Source: Methylobacterium platani
GTDB lineage: Bacteria; Pseudomonadota; Alphaproteobacteria; Rhizobiales; Beijerinckiaceae
Direction of reading: 5' to 3'
Assembly: GCF_001653715.1 (NCBI RefSeq)
Contig: NZ_LWHQ01000072.1
Coordinates: forward strand, 1 to 60,088
DNA length: 60,088 bases
Position 1 is the first letter of the stretch; every line of letters begins with the position of its first letter. A program made the translations under genes and the position numbers. Under the pieces are notes generated by a model. The model was not told the origin of the DNA, ran no database searches, and saw only the letters and a program-made list of their open reading frames with translations. Positions 7,916 to 16,310 of this stretch are shown here, in pieces.

Positions 7916-8755
7916 ATGCGACGGCAACCCTTCGGACGCACCGGGCCCGCGGTGCCGGTGATCGGGCAGGGAACCTGGTACCTCGACGAGGGCGAGCCGA
8001 CCGTGGCGGCGGCCGCGCTGAATCGCGGGCTCGATGTCGGGATGAGCCACGTCGACACCGCCGAGATGTACGGCGAGGCCGAGCCGCTGATCGCCGAGGC
8101 GATCGGCGACCGGCGCGACGAGGTCTTCCTCGTCTCGAAGGTGCTGCCCGGCAACGCCTCGCGCCGCGGCACGGTCGAGGCGTGCGAGCGGTCGCTGCGA
8201 CGCCTGCGCACCGACCGGCTCGACTGCTACCTGCTGCATTGGCGCGGGCCGCACCCCCTGGAGGAGACCTTCGCGGCCTTCGAGGACCTGGTCCGGGCGG
8301 GCAAGATTCTGTCCTGGGGGGTGAGCAACTTCGACGCCGACGACCTCGACGAGGCGCTGGGCGTCGCCGGCCCCGGGCGCATCGCCTGCAACCAGGTGCT
8401 CTACCACCTCGAGGAACGGGCGATCGAGCATTCCGTCCTGCCCTGGTGCCGGCGCCACGGCGTCGCCGTCGTCGCCTACAGCCCGTTCGGCCACGACAGC
8501 TTCCCGGGGCCCGCGACGCCGGGCGGCCGGGTCCTGGCGGAGATCGCGCAGGCGCACGATGCCACGCCGCGGCAGGTGGCGCTCGCGGCGCTCACGCGCG
8601 GCGACGGCGTCCTGACGATCCCTAAGGCGTCGAGCCCGGCCCATGCCGCGGAGAATGCCGGCGGCGGCAGCCTGAGCTTGAGCGACGCGGAACTCGCGCG
8701 GATCGACGCCGCCTTCCCGCGCGGGCCCGAGCCGCGGCATCTGCCGATGCTCTGA
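7916..8755 (+). CDS. Aldo/keto reductase
   Basis: The 279-residue NADPH-dependent oxidoreductase keeps the full catalytic tetrad of the family: Asp47 and Tyr52 (HVDTAEMYG), Lys75 (LVSKVLP) and His108 (LLHWRG). The cofactor-binding C-terminal part (ALAALTRGDGVLTIPKASS) is also intact. It belongs with the short DkgA/YtbE-like members that reduce small aldehydes and ketones; the substrate cannot be read from sequence. The start is supported by CAGGAG about 7 nt upstream. It is transcribed alone and converges on ohrR. Confidence 0.88.
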   Translation: MRRQPFGRTGPAVPVIGQGTWYLDEGEPTVAAAALNRGLDVGMSHVDTAEMYGEAEPLIAEAIGDRRDEVFLVSKVLPGNASRRGTVEACERSLRRLRTDRLDCYLLHWRGPHPLEETFAAFEDLVRAGKILSWGVSNFDADDLDEALGVAGPGRIACNQVLYHLEERAIEHSVLPWCRRHGVAVVAYSPFGHDSFPGPATPGGRVLAEIAQAHDATPRQVALAALTRGDGVLTIPKASSPAHAAENAGGGSLSLSDAELARIDAAFPRGPEPRHLPML

Positions 8756-8790
8756 CGCGCTGCCTCGCCCCGCGCTTCCGTCACGGCGTC

Positions 8791-8808
8791 GCGCGGCTCA
8801 TGCCGCGC
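8791..8808. terminator. Hairpin between aldo/keto reductase and ohrR
   Basis: A perfect GCGCGGC-TCAT-GCCGCGC hairpin lies 36 nt after the reductase stop. A near copy (GCGCGGC-TCAC-GCCGCGC, 8824-8841) runs into the end of ohrR. There is hardly any T-run, so terminator function between the convergent genes is only likely. Confidence 0.4.
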
Positions 8809-8830
8809 TTTCATCAAGGCATTGCGCGGC

Positions 8831-9319
8831 TCACGCCGCGCCGCGATCCGGCGCCGCGCTGGCGTGCAGGCTGTCGCGCAGGGCCAGGATCTCGTCGCGC
8901 AGGCTCACCAGCCGCTCCGCCGGGCGGCCGGAGGCGCAGACGATCTCGTTCGGGAACGGCGTCGCCTTCTCGCGCAGGGCCGCGCCCGCCTCGGTCAGGC
9001 TGATGCGCATCAGCCGCTCGTCCTCGGCGTCGCGGGCGCGCAGGACGAGGCCCGCCGCCTCCAGTCGCTTGAGCAGCGGGGTCAGGGTGCCGGAATCGAG
9101 GTAGAGCCGCTGGCCGAGCGACTTCATCGTCTGCCCGTCCTGTTCCCACAGCAGGAGCAGCACCAGGTATTGCGGGTAGGTCAGGCCGAGCCGGTCGAGG
9201 AGGGGCTTGTAGATCCGGTTGAAGGCGTGCGCCGCCGAGTAGACCGCGAAGCAGATCTGGCTGGAGAGGTGCAGGTCGTCGGCGTGACCGGCGGTCTCAA
9301 CGATGTCGGGATCGGACAT
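8831..9319 (-). CDS. ohrR: Organic-peroxide-sensing MarR-family repressor OhrR
   Basis: From ATG 9319 the 162-residue protein has the OhrR hallmark QICFAVYSAAHAFNRIYKPL with the peroxidatic Cys23, and a second cysteine at 128 (NEIVCASG). This matches the two-cysteine Xanthomonas type, which is inactivated through an intersubunit disulfide. The winged-helix MarR domain (MKSLGQRLYLDSGTLTPLLK) spans about residues 50-115. An in-frame ATG at 9373 would add 18 residues, but the shorter start puts Cys23 where the family has it. Its divergent neighbour ohr is its expected target. Confidence 0.9.
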   Translation of the reverse strand: MSDPDIVETAGHADDLHLSSQICFAVYSAAHAFNRIYKPLLDRLGLTYPQYLVLLLLWEQDGQTMKSLGQRLYLDSGTLTPLLKRLEAAGLVLRARDAEDERLMRISLTEAGAALREKATPFPNEIVCASGRPAERLVSLRDEILALRDSLHASAAPDRGAA

Positions 9320-9401
9320 TCCCACTTCCTCGCACACGCGGCTCGGCCCGGTCTCGGCCGGTCGCCCCGACACTCATACGCTCGCGCTGGCGCAAAAACA
9401 A

Positions 9402-9413
9402 ATTGCGCACAAT
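9402..9413. promoter_or_regulatory. Probable OhrR operator between ohrR and ohr
   Basis: An ATTG-N4-CAAT dyad (9402-9413) sits in an unusually A-rich spot in the 158-nt divergent region. OhrR operators of other proteobacteria contain AATTG/CAATT dyads, so this is the obvious candidate. The site is inferred from position and symmetry. Confidence 0.5.
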
Positions 9414-9477
9414 CAAAATTTCCGCTACGAAGGATCCAGCGGCGGCCGAACGCCGCCCCGACCTTGAGGAGAGCCCG

Positions 9478-9903
9478 ATGTCCGTCGACGTGAAGTACAC
9501 CACCCAGGCCACGGCGAATGGCGGTCGCGACGGTCGCGCCACGACCCAGGACGGCAGCCTCGACGTCAAGCTGTCGACCCCCAAGGAGCTCGGCGGCGCC
9601 GGCGGCGCCGGCAACAACCCCGAGCAGCTCTTCGCGGCCGGCTACGCCGCCTGCTTCCTCGGCGCGATGAAGTTCGTCGGCGGCCAGGAGAAGATCGCCG
9701 TCCCGGCCGATACCACCGTGACCGCCAAGGTCGGCATCGGCCCGCGCTCCGAGGGCGGCTTCGGCATCACCGCCGACCTCACCATCTCGCTGCCGGGCCT
9801 CGACAAGGCGACCGCCGAGACGCTGGTCGAGAAGGCCCACCAGGTGTGCCCGTACTCGAACGCCACCCGCGGCAACGTCGATGTCGGCCTGACCGTCGCG
9901 TAA
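9478..9903 (+). CDS. ohr: Organic hydroperoxide resistance peroxidase Ohr
   Basis: The 141-residue OsmC/Ohr-fold enzyme reduces organic hydroperoxides in the cytoplasm using lipoyl-dependent thiol reduction. The catalytic residues are all visible: Arg20 (GRDGR), the reactive Cys59 (AAGYAACFLGAMKF) and the resolving Cys124 (HQVCPYSNATRGN). The ATG at 9478 follows a GAGGAGAG ribosome-binding site; the frame extends upstream to 9403 but that part overlaps the operator. Divergent pairing with ohrR is the classic arrangement for peroxide-inducible expression. Confidence 0.95.
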   Translation: MSVDVKYTTQATANGGRDGRATTQDGSLDVKLSTPKELGGAGGAGNNPEQLFAAGYAACFLGAMKFVGGQEKIAVPADTTVTAKVGIGPRSEGGFGITADLTISLPGLDKATAETLVEKAHQVCPYSNATRGNVDVGLTVA

Positions 9904-9947
9904 TTTTTCGGAATCCGGGCGGCCGCGCGCCGCCCCTGCCCTTTCGA

Positions 9948-9980
9948 GGCGCCCCCTCCTGCCGGAGCGGGCGCCTTTTT
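9948..9980 (+). terminator. Rho-independent terminator of ohr
   Basis: The stem GGCGCCCCCTCC / GGAGCGGGCGCC (9948-9959 / 9964-9975) with a 4-nt loop is followed by five T (9976-9980), about 45 nt after the ohr stop. Confidence 0.85.
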
Positions 9981-9986
9981 CCCTGT

Positions 9987-10619
9987 CTATTCCGGCCGGC
10001 GCAGGCAGGCGGCGGCGAGCGCCAGGAAGGCGCGGGCGCGGTGCGACAGCGCCTCGCGCGTCTCCCAGTCGATGCCGTGCTTCTCCTCCGAGGACAGCTC
10101 GCCGAAGGTGAGCGGGCTCTCGTCGGGCCTGAACATCGGGTCGTAGCCGAAGCCCTTGTCGCCGCGCGGCGGCCAGACCAGCTCGCCGAACACCCGGCCC
10201 TCGAACAGCTCCTCGTGCCCGTCCGGCCAGGTCAGGACCAGGGCCGAGACGAAATGCGACCGGCGGTTCGTCGCGCCGCGGGTCGAGAGCTCGCGCTCGA
10301 TGCGCGCCATCGCGCCGGAAAAGTCCTTCGAGCCGCCGGACCAGCGGGCCGAGAACAGCCCGGGCGCCCCGTCGAGCGCATCGACGCAGAGCCCCGAATC
10401 GTCCGCGAAGGCCGGCAGGCCGGTGGCCTCGGTCGCCGCCTGCGCCTTGATGGCGGCGTTCTCGGAGAACATCGTGCCGGTCTCCTCCGGCTCGGGCAGG
10501 TTCAGCTCGCCGGCCGAGACCGCCTCGACGCCGAAGGGCGCCAGCAACTCGCGCATCTCGCGCAGCTTGCCGGCATTGTGGGTCGCGATCACGACCCGCC
10601 CGGTGAGACGGCGGCCCAT
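9987..10619 (-). CDS. rdgB: dITP/XTP pyrophosphatase (RdgB/HAM1)
   Basis: The 210-residue enzyme hydrolyses deaminated purine nucleoside triphosphates (ITP, dITP, XTP) to monophosphates, keeping them out of DNA and RNA. Family motifs are intact: ATHNAGKLREM near the N-terminus, FADDSGLCVDALDGAPG with the catalytic acidic residues, GDKGFGYDPMF, and the C-terminal SHRARA. The start at 10619 shares one base with the stop of rph (TGATG overlap), so the two genes are translationally coupled. Confidence 0.95.
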   Translation of the reverse strand: MGRRLTGRVVIATHNAGKLREMRELLAPFGVEAVSAGELNLPEPEETGTMFSENAAIKAQAATEATGLPAFADDSGLCVDALDGAPGLFSARWSGGSKDFSGAMARIERELSTRGATNRRSHFVSALVLTWPDGHEELFEGRVFGELVWPPRGDKGFGYDPMFRPDESPLTFGELSSEEKHGIDWETREALSHRARAFLALAAACLRRPE

Positions 10620-11332
10620 CAGGCGATCGCCTGCTTCTGGAGCGCCACCAGCGCGGCGGTGCCGGCCTTGGCCAGCCGCATGAGGCTCAGGAACTCCTCC
10701 TCCGAGAACGGCTTGCCCTCCGCGGTGCCCTGCACCTCGACGAGGCCGCCGCCGCCGGTGATGACGAAGTTGGCATCGGTCTCGGCGCCGGAATCCTCGG
10801 CATAGTCGAGGTCGAGGACGGGCGTGCCCTTGTGGATGCCGCAGGAGATCGCCGCGACGTGGTCGCGCATCGGGTCGACCGAGATGATCGAGCGGCCGCG
10901 CATCCAGGTGAAGCACTCGTGCAAGGCCACCCAGGCGCCGGTGATCGCCGCCGTGCGGGTGCCGCCATCGGCCTGGAGCACGTCGCAATCGACCACGATC
11001 TGGCGTTCGCCCATCGCCGGCAGGTTGACGACGGCGCGCAGCGAGCGGCCGATCAGGCGCTGGATCTCCTGGGTGCGGCCCGACGGCTTGCCGGCATTGA
11101 CCTCGCGCCGGTTGCGGTCGTGGGTGGCGCGCGGCAGCATGCTGTACTCGGCGGTGACCCAGCCCTTGCCGGATCCGCGCAGCCAGGACGGTCCGCGCTC
11201 CTCGAGCGAGGCGGTGCAGAGCACCTTGGTCTCGCCGAAGGTGACGAGGCACGAGCCCTCGGCGTAGCGCGAGACGCCCCGCTCCAGCGTGACCTTGCGC
11301 AGCTCGTCGGGGGCGCGCTTCGAGGGGCGCAT
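10619..11332 (-). CDS. rph: Ribonuclease PH
   Basis: This 237-residue phosphorolytic 3'-5' exoribonuclease trims the 3' trailer of tRNA precursors. The start at 11332 (MRPSKRAPDELRKVTLERGV) gives the usual family length; the long frame beyond it is shadow. Typical segments include CLVTFGETKVLCTASLE, GWVTAEYSMLPRAT, QEIQRLIGRSLRAVVN, and the metal/phosphate-site region CDVLQADGGTRTAAI. It forms an operon with rdgB. In relatives rph commonly sits beside hrcA in divergent orientation; here an extra gene lies between them. Confidence 0.96.
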   Translation of the reverse strand: MRPSKRAPDELRKVTLERGVSRYAEGSCLVTFGETKVLCTASLEERGPSWLRGSGKGWVTAEYSMLPRATHDRNRREVNAGKPSGRTQEIQRLIGRSLRAVVNLPAMGERQIVVDCDVLQADGGTRTAAITGAWVALHECFTWMRGRSIISVDPMRDHVAAISCGIHKGTPVLDLDYAEDSGAETDANFVITGGGGLVEVQGTAEGKPFSEEEFLSLMRLAKAGTAALVALQKQAIA

Positions 11333-11614
11333 GGGCACAACTCCTGTCCAGGGCACCGCGCGAAAACCGGCGCGACGCATCGATCCGCGGGGGCCGCGCG
11401 CTCTTAGGCGCTGGCGCCGGGGGCGGCAAGGGGAGCGGCCTTCGGTGCCGTGCCGGCTCGGGCCGCGCGGGGGCGCCGGAACTCGCGACCGCGACCAGGC
11501 CGCGGCCATCGCGCCGGCGCCCCGTCCCGGCATCGCGCGGAGGCGATCGACCGCTGGCCGCGCTTCGGCCGCCATGATACTCCCGCATTGATCTTCAACC
11601 TGGGGTCGCATGAC

Positions 11615-12709
11615 ATGGCAATGAGTTGCGCGATCGATGTGGCGAATTGCGACGTGATCTGGGGATGGGCCAGCGACGCGGGCGGATCCCCGCTCTACCT
11701 CGACGCGATCGTGAACGATGTCAGGCGCGCGATCGTCCCGTGCGACGTGGTCCGGTCGGACGGCCTCAGCAACGGGTTCGTGTTCCACCCGAAGCCATTC
11801 CTGGAAACCGGGGTCAACAGCGTCGTCCTTCGCGAGCGCGGGAGCGGCCTGACGATCTACTCGGCGAAGCTCGTCAGGCAGGAAGCCGGCGCCTCGGTCC
11901 TGCTCGGCAAGAAGAATTATCTGTTCCTCGCCGCGACGCCGGACAACAATATCTTGCAGGAGCTGATCGGCCAGGTCGGTCTGGGAAACTTCCTGGTGAA
12001 GAAGTACCAGACCGCATTCCGTTTTCGCAATTTGTTCTTCTCAGCCATGCGTACGAAGTATCTATACTCGATCATTCCCGACAAGAGCGTCGTTCTCGAA
12101 CACCTTCTGCCGGATGGCATCAGGATATCGCGCCGCCGTCCGGCCGCTATCGTCGGCGACATCGCCAGGACGGAGCTGGGTTCAAAATACATCAACGTCG
12201 ATCATTCATTCGATGACAACGAATACCATGTCACGGATAGCCATTTTAACTACACGGGGGCTTCCAGTTATTTTACGGAACTCATAATGAAGGCCCATCT
12301 GCTCGAGCACGCTATCATGCCCGATGTCCTGACGCGGGAAAATTTCGTCGGAGACCTCGCCGCCGCGGCCGGCGCCCCCGCCGAAACGGTGACCATGGCC
12401 TATTATCGACCCGACCTGTTCGAGATGACGGTCGACGATCTCGTAAACGGCACCGCGTTCAAGAAGACCAGGAACATTCACGGACGTTACCTGAAAGTCG
12501 GCGTCGTCGGCACGTCGTCCGCCGCCCTGCTGTTTCCGTTCTTTGCCGGAAATTTCCGCGAATGCTTCTTCCACTTCTCGAACACGATCAATGTCGAGGT
12601 CGTCATGCAGGAGAACCCGGACGTTCTGTTTCACCTGCCGAGCGAGCGCGTGCTTCGCAGCGTGCCGGACGACCGCATCCTCCTCAAGCTGAGGTCGGAC
12701 GCGCAGTGA
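11615..12709 (+). CDS. AlgX/AlgJ-like SGNH-fold protein, putative O-acyltransferase
   Basis: From ATG 11615 (CTGGGG upstream at 11600-11605; ATG 11621 is an alternative) the product is 364 residues. It has a short N-terminal beta-rich domain (DVIWGWASD ... PLYLDAIVND) like the 'GW' sandwiches found on sugar-active proteins. The rest resembles AlgJ/AlgX acetyltransferases: KKNYLFLAAT, YSIIPDKSVVLEHLLPDG, DSHFNYTGASSYF (Asp208, His210), and a C-terminal NPDVLFHLPSERVL like the family's PDVVI..ER end. Where AlgJ-type proteins carry the GDS serine, this reads VVGTSSA. There is no signal peptide. Its GC content drops visibly in the middle (about 12000-12300) relative to neighbours, and it separates rph from hrcA, suggesting insertion. 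A polysaccharide-modifying role is inferred. Confidence 0.55.
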   Translation: MAMSCAIDVANCDVIWGWASDAGGSPLYLDAIVNDVRRAIVPCDVVRSDGLSNGFVFHPKPFLETGVNSVVLRERGSGLTIYSAKLVRQEAGASVLLGKKNYLFLAATPDNNILQELIGQVGLGNFLVKKYQTAFRFRNLFFSAMRTKYLYSIIPDKSVVLEHLLPDGIRISRRRPAAIVGDIARTELGSKYINVDHSFDDNEYHVTDSHFNYTGASSYFTELIMKAHLLEHAIMPDVLTRENFVGDLAAAAGAPAETVTMAYYRPDLFEMTVDDLVNGTAFKKTRNIHGRYLKVGVVGTSSAALLFPFFAGNFRECFFHFSNTINVEVVMQENPDVLFHLPSERVLRSVPDDRILLKLRSDAQ

Positions 12710-12845
12710 TGCGCCTGCCCGCACCGATCCGCCTGCCCGTAGGGAGGCCCGGCTTCGTCTCCCCGCGCCCGCGCGGCGTCCCGTCCGCTTGCGCGGGAAG
12801 CGGCGGCGCCGCACAGTAAGGGGTCGTTTGGTTCCCGTAGGGTTG

Positions 12846-13964
12846 ATGAACACGCGCGATCTTCCACCCTTCCCGCCGCCCATGCCCGGCGGCTCCGGGC
12901 AGGCCCGTGCCATTGCCGAGCTCAACGAGCGCTCGCGGGAAATCTTTCGCCAGATCGTCGAGAGCTACCTCGCCACCGGCGAGCCGGTGGGGTCGCGCAA
13001 CCTCGCCCGCATCCTGCCGATGGCGCTCTCGCCGGCCTCGATCCGCAACGTGATGTCGGACCTGGAGCAGGCCGGGCTGATCTTCGCCCCCCATACCAGC
13101 GCCGGCCGGCTCCCGACCGAGCACGGTCTGCGGTTCTTCGTCGACGCGCTGCTCGAGCTCGGCGACGTCGGCCAGGAGGAGAAGGGCCGCATCGAGGCGC
13201 AGATGCGCGCCGCCGCCTCGCGCCACCACACCTTCGAGAGCGCGCTCACCGAGGCCTCCCTGCTGCTCTCGGGCATCTCGCGCGGGGCCGGCGTCGTCGT
13301 GACGACCAAGCAGAACCCGCGCCTGCGCCACATCGAGTTCGTCCGCCTCGATCCCGGCCGCGCCCTGGTGGTGCTGGTCTCCGACGACGGCTCGGTCGAG
13401 AACCGCCTGCTCGACCTGCCCGCCGGCCTGCCGGCCGGCGCGTTGCAGGAGGCCTCGAACTTCCTCAATGCCCGCATCCGCGGCCGCACGCTGGGCGAGG
13501 TCCGCACCGAGATCGAGGCCGCCCGGGCGGCGATGACGCGCGAGCTCGACGAACTGACCGAGCGGCTGGTCGATGCGGGCCTCGCCCGCTCGGTCGGCCC
13601 GAGCGAGGAGCGCCAGCTCATCGTGCGCGGCCAGGCCAACCTCCTCGACGACCTGCGGGCGGCCGAGGACCTGGAGCGCATCCGCCTGCTGTTCAGCGAC
13701 CTCGAGAGCCAGAAGGACGTGATCGACCTCCTCTCGCGCGCCGAGGGCGGCGAGGGCGTGCGGATCTTCATCGGCTCGGAGAACAAGCTGTTCTCGCTCT
13801 CCGGCTCGTCGATGATCGCCGCCCCGTTCCGGGACGGCAGCCAGACCATCGTCGGCGTCGTCGGGGTGATCGGGCCGACCCGGCTCAACTACGCCCGCAT
13901 CGTCCCGATGGTCGATTTCACCGCCCGCGTGGTGTCGCGGATGCTGGAGCGCGGCCGTGGCTGA
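12846..13964 (+). CDS. hrcA: Heat-inducible transcription repressor HrcA
   Basis: The 372-residue repressor binds CIRCE operators upstream of groESL or dnaK operons, with GroEL as its folding partner. The N-terminal winged helix (SREIFRQIVESYLATGEPVG, SPASIRNVMSDLEQAGLI, HTSAGRLPTEHGLRFFVD) is unmistakable. The C-terminal dimerisation/GAF-like part contains GVVGVIGPTRLNYARIVPMV. The ATG at 12846 is chosen because the family starts close before this point; the frame is open back to 12789. No CIRCE element is seen upstream and grpE does not follow. Confidence 0.95.
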   Translation: MNTRDLPPFPPPMPGGSGQARAIAELNERSREIFRQIVESYLATGEPVGSRNLARILPMALSPASIRNVMSDLEQAGLIFAPHTSAGRLPTEHGLRFFVDALLELGDVGQEEKGRIEAQMRAAASRHHTFESALTEASLLLSGISRGAGVVVTTKQNPRLRHIEFVRLDPGRALVVLVSDDGSVENRLLDLPAGLPAGALQEASNFLNARIRGRTLGEVRTEIEAARAAMTRELDELTERLVDAGLARSVGPSEERQLIVRGQANLLDDLRAAEDLERIRLLFSDLESQKDVIDLLSRAEGGEGVRIFIGSENKLFSLSGSSMIAAPFRDGSQTIVGVVGVIGPTRLNYARIVPMVDFTARVVSRMLERGRG

Positions 13965-14086
13965 CGGCCGGGGCCGCACCAAGCGATTTGTGATGTGGGG
14001 AACGCAGAAATCCTGCTTGTCCCCCGGATTCACAAGACGGCGGGCCTCGGCCATGGTCGGGGCATGGTTCGCGATTCCCTGACGCC

Positions 14087-15934
14087 TTGAGCGCCCCGTC
14101 CCGTCCCCTGCGCAGCCACCAGCGCAGCCTGTCCGAGCTCGTGGCCTCCCTCGCCCGCGGCGAGGCCTCGGGCGTCAGCGACATCCTGGCGGCGGTGACG
14201 CCCGGCGGCGGCAAGTCGCTGCTGCCGGTCATCGCCGCCTCCCGGCTGATCGCCGCCGGCCTCGTCGACCGGGTGGTCTGGGTCGTGCCGCGGGATTCCC
14301 TGCGCCTCCAGGCGGAGGAAGCCTTCGCCGATCCGGCCTGGCGCGCGGCCTTGGGCCACGCCCTCTCGGTGCGGGCCGCCGACAACTCGCCCGATCCGAG
14401 CCGGGGGCTCTCCGGCTACGTCACCACCTACCAGGCGGTGGCGGCGGCCCCCGCCCTCCATCTCGCCGAGATGCGCCGCCACCGCACCCTGCTGGTCGTC
14501 GACGAGGTCCATCACCTGCCCGCCCTCGCCGACGGCGACCGGGGCGGCGAGGCCGCGAAGAGCGAGGCCGCCGCCTGGAGCCAGGCCCTGCTGCCGCTGT
14601 TCCGCGCCGCGCGGCTGCGGCTCCTCCTCTCCGGTACCCTGGAGCGGGCCGACGGGCGGCGCATCCTGTGGCTGCCCTATCGCACCGAGAACGGCGCGCC
14701 GGTGCCGGACATCGAGGCGCCGGGCTGGGCGGTGATCGGCTATTCCCGCGCCGAGGCCTTGGCCGAGAAGGCGGTGCTGCCGGTCAATTTCGGGGCGCTC
14801 GACGGCGAGGCGAGCTGGCTCGAGGGCGGGCGCACCTCCGGCCAGGCCCGGGTCGGCCCGCACCGGCTCTCGGGGCCGGGCCCGAGCGCCACCACGCGGC
14901 CGGCCCTGTTCACGGCCCTGCGCACGGGGTTCGCCCGCGACCTCCTGCGGGAGGCGTTCTTCGCCACCCGCCGCCTGCGGGCCGAGCGCCGGCGCAAGCG
15001 CGGCCTTGCGGCGGGCGACGCCGTCCGGGGCCTCGGCAAGCTCCTCGTCGTCGCCCCCGACCAGGCGAGCGCGCAGAGCTACCATGCGATGATCCAGGCC
15101 TGGATGCCCGAGGAGCAGGCGCGCCGGGACGTGCGCATCGCCACCTCGGCCGAGGCCGATGCCCATGCGGCGCTCGCCGCCTTCCGGCTCACGCCGGAGC
15201 CCGCCGTGCTGGTGACGGTGGCGATGGCCTACGAGGGGCTGGACGCCCCCGAGGTCGCCGTGGTGGCGGCGCTCACCCATATCCGCTCCCGCCCGTGGCT
15301 GGAGCAGATGATCGCCCGGGCGACCCGGGTCGATCCGCACGCGGGCGACTACGCCGACCAGCACGCCCTCATCTTCCACCCGGACGATCCGCTCTTCGCG
15401 CGCTTCCGCGCCCGGATCGAGACCGAGCAGGCCACCGCGACGCGGCCGCGCAAGCGCCCGACGGGCGCCGCCTCGCCCGAGCCGCGGCCGCCGGCGCAGA
15501 CCGACGACGGCATCGTGCCGCTGGAGAGCAACGCGCTCGGCCTGCGCTACGCCCTGCTGCGGCCCGGCCCCTCCGTGGCGATGGCCCGGGAGGAGGCCCG
15601 GCACGCCGCCGAGCCCACCTTGGTGCCGCCCTCGCGGATCGAGCGGGCGCTGCGCGCCCGCGTCGCCGCCATGGTGACGGCGCAGGCTGTGGAGGACGAG
15701 GCCGAGCTGCGCGTGAGGCCGGGCGCCCCCCTGCCCCACCGCTACAACGCGGTGCTCAAGCGGCTCTTCGACAACAAGAGCCGGGCGGCGATGACGCTCG
15801 AGGAGCTGGAGGCGGCCCTGGCCTGGCTGGAGCGCAACCGGCTGCAGGACCACCTGCACCTGCTCGACGGCGATACGCGCTACGCCTGGAGCGTGCGGCG
15901 GCGCTGGGCCGGGGCGGAGCGGCGGCCGGGGTGA
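14087..15934 (+). CDS. Superfamily II DEAD/DEAH-type helicase
   Basis: The 615-residue protein shows motif I TPGGGKS (residues 38-44), a DEVHH motif II near residue 135 (TLLVVDEVHHLPA), motif III-like LLLSGTLERAD, and a motif VI region QMIARATRVDP near residue 406. It is therefore an ATP-dependent nucleic-acid translocase of the ResIII/UvrB type. The C-terminal 180 residues, including a charged helical end, match no domain I can name. The start is a TTG at 14087: nearby ATGs are out of frame and stop quickly. It is not next to restriction-modification genes. Confidence 0.8.
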   Translation: MSAPSRPLRSHQRSLSELVASLARGEASGVSDILAAVTPGGGKSLLPVIAASRLIAAGLVDRVVWVVPRDSLRLQAEEAFADPAWRAALGHALSVRAADNSPDPSRGLSGYVTTYQAVAAAPALHLAEMRRHRTLLVVDEVHHLPALADGDRGGEAAKSEAAAWSQALLPLFRAARLRLLLSGTLERADGRRILWLPYRTENGAPVPDIEAPGWAVIGYSRAEALAEKAVLPVNFGALDGEASWLEGGRTSGQARVGPHRLSGPGPSATTRPALFTALRTGFARDLLREAFFATRRLRAERRRKRGLAAGDAVRGLGKLLVVAPDQASAQSYHAMIQAWMPEEQARRDVRIATSAEADAHAALAAFRLTPEPAVLVTVAMAYEGLDAPEVAVVAALTHIRSRPWLEQMIARATRVDPHAGDYADQHALIFHPDDPLFARFRARIETEQATATRPRKRPTGAASPEPRPPAQTDDGIVPLESNALGLRYALLRPGPSVAMAREEARHAAEPTLVPPSRIERALRARVAAMVTAQAVEDEAELRVRPGAPLPHRYNAVLKRLFDNKSRAAMTLEELEAALAWLERNRLQDHLHLLDGDTRYAWSVRRRWAGAERRPG

Positions 15935-15947
15935 TCGCGTCGCCGGA

Positions 15948-16169
15948 TCATCCCCGCCCGACCGGCCCGGCCCGCACGTAGCCGCGCGAGATCAGCCGGT
16001 CGCGCTGGCGCGTCCGCCGCTCGGCCTCGCCGAGATCGGCGAGCGCGTCCGAGATCGCCCGGCGCAGGGCGAGGCCGGCATCGCCCCCGGCGGCCGCGAG
16101 ATAGGCGACCGCGATCGTCTCGACGCCGGGCGCCCGTCCGTCCCGTCGCTCCGCCGGCTCGTGGGTCAT
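15948..16169 (-). CDS. Hypothetical protein, 73 aa
   Basis: The small frame begins at ATG 16169 (MTHEPAERRDGRAPGVETIA). It is mostly helical, with no signal peptide or membrane segment (AYLAAAGGDAGLALRRAISD, then an Arg-rich RRTRQRDRLISRGYVRAG end). It converges with the helicase gene, leaving 13 nt between stops. I recognise no family. The regular amphipathic pattern favours a real gene over a shadow. Confidence 0.5.
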   Translation of the reverse strand: MTHEPAERRDGRAPGVETIAVAYLAAAGGDAGLALRRAISDALADLGEAERRTRQRDRLISRGYVRAGPVGRG

Positions 16170-16310
16170 GGCTCGTCGTCTCACCGCTGCACGCCGCCGG
16201 CTCCCGCCGACTCACGTTAGAACATAGAGGGAACAAGCCACGGCGCGAGCGATCCGGTCAAGCTGCGTTCGCGCCTCGGGAACCGCGATGTGGAGAATGG
16301 GGACAACCCG

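Noticed and set aside
12710..12845. A CIRCE element upstream of hrcA
   Set aside because: No TTAGCACTC / GAGTGCTAA pair is present.
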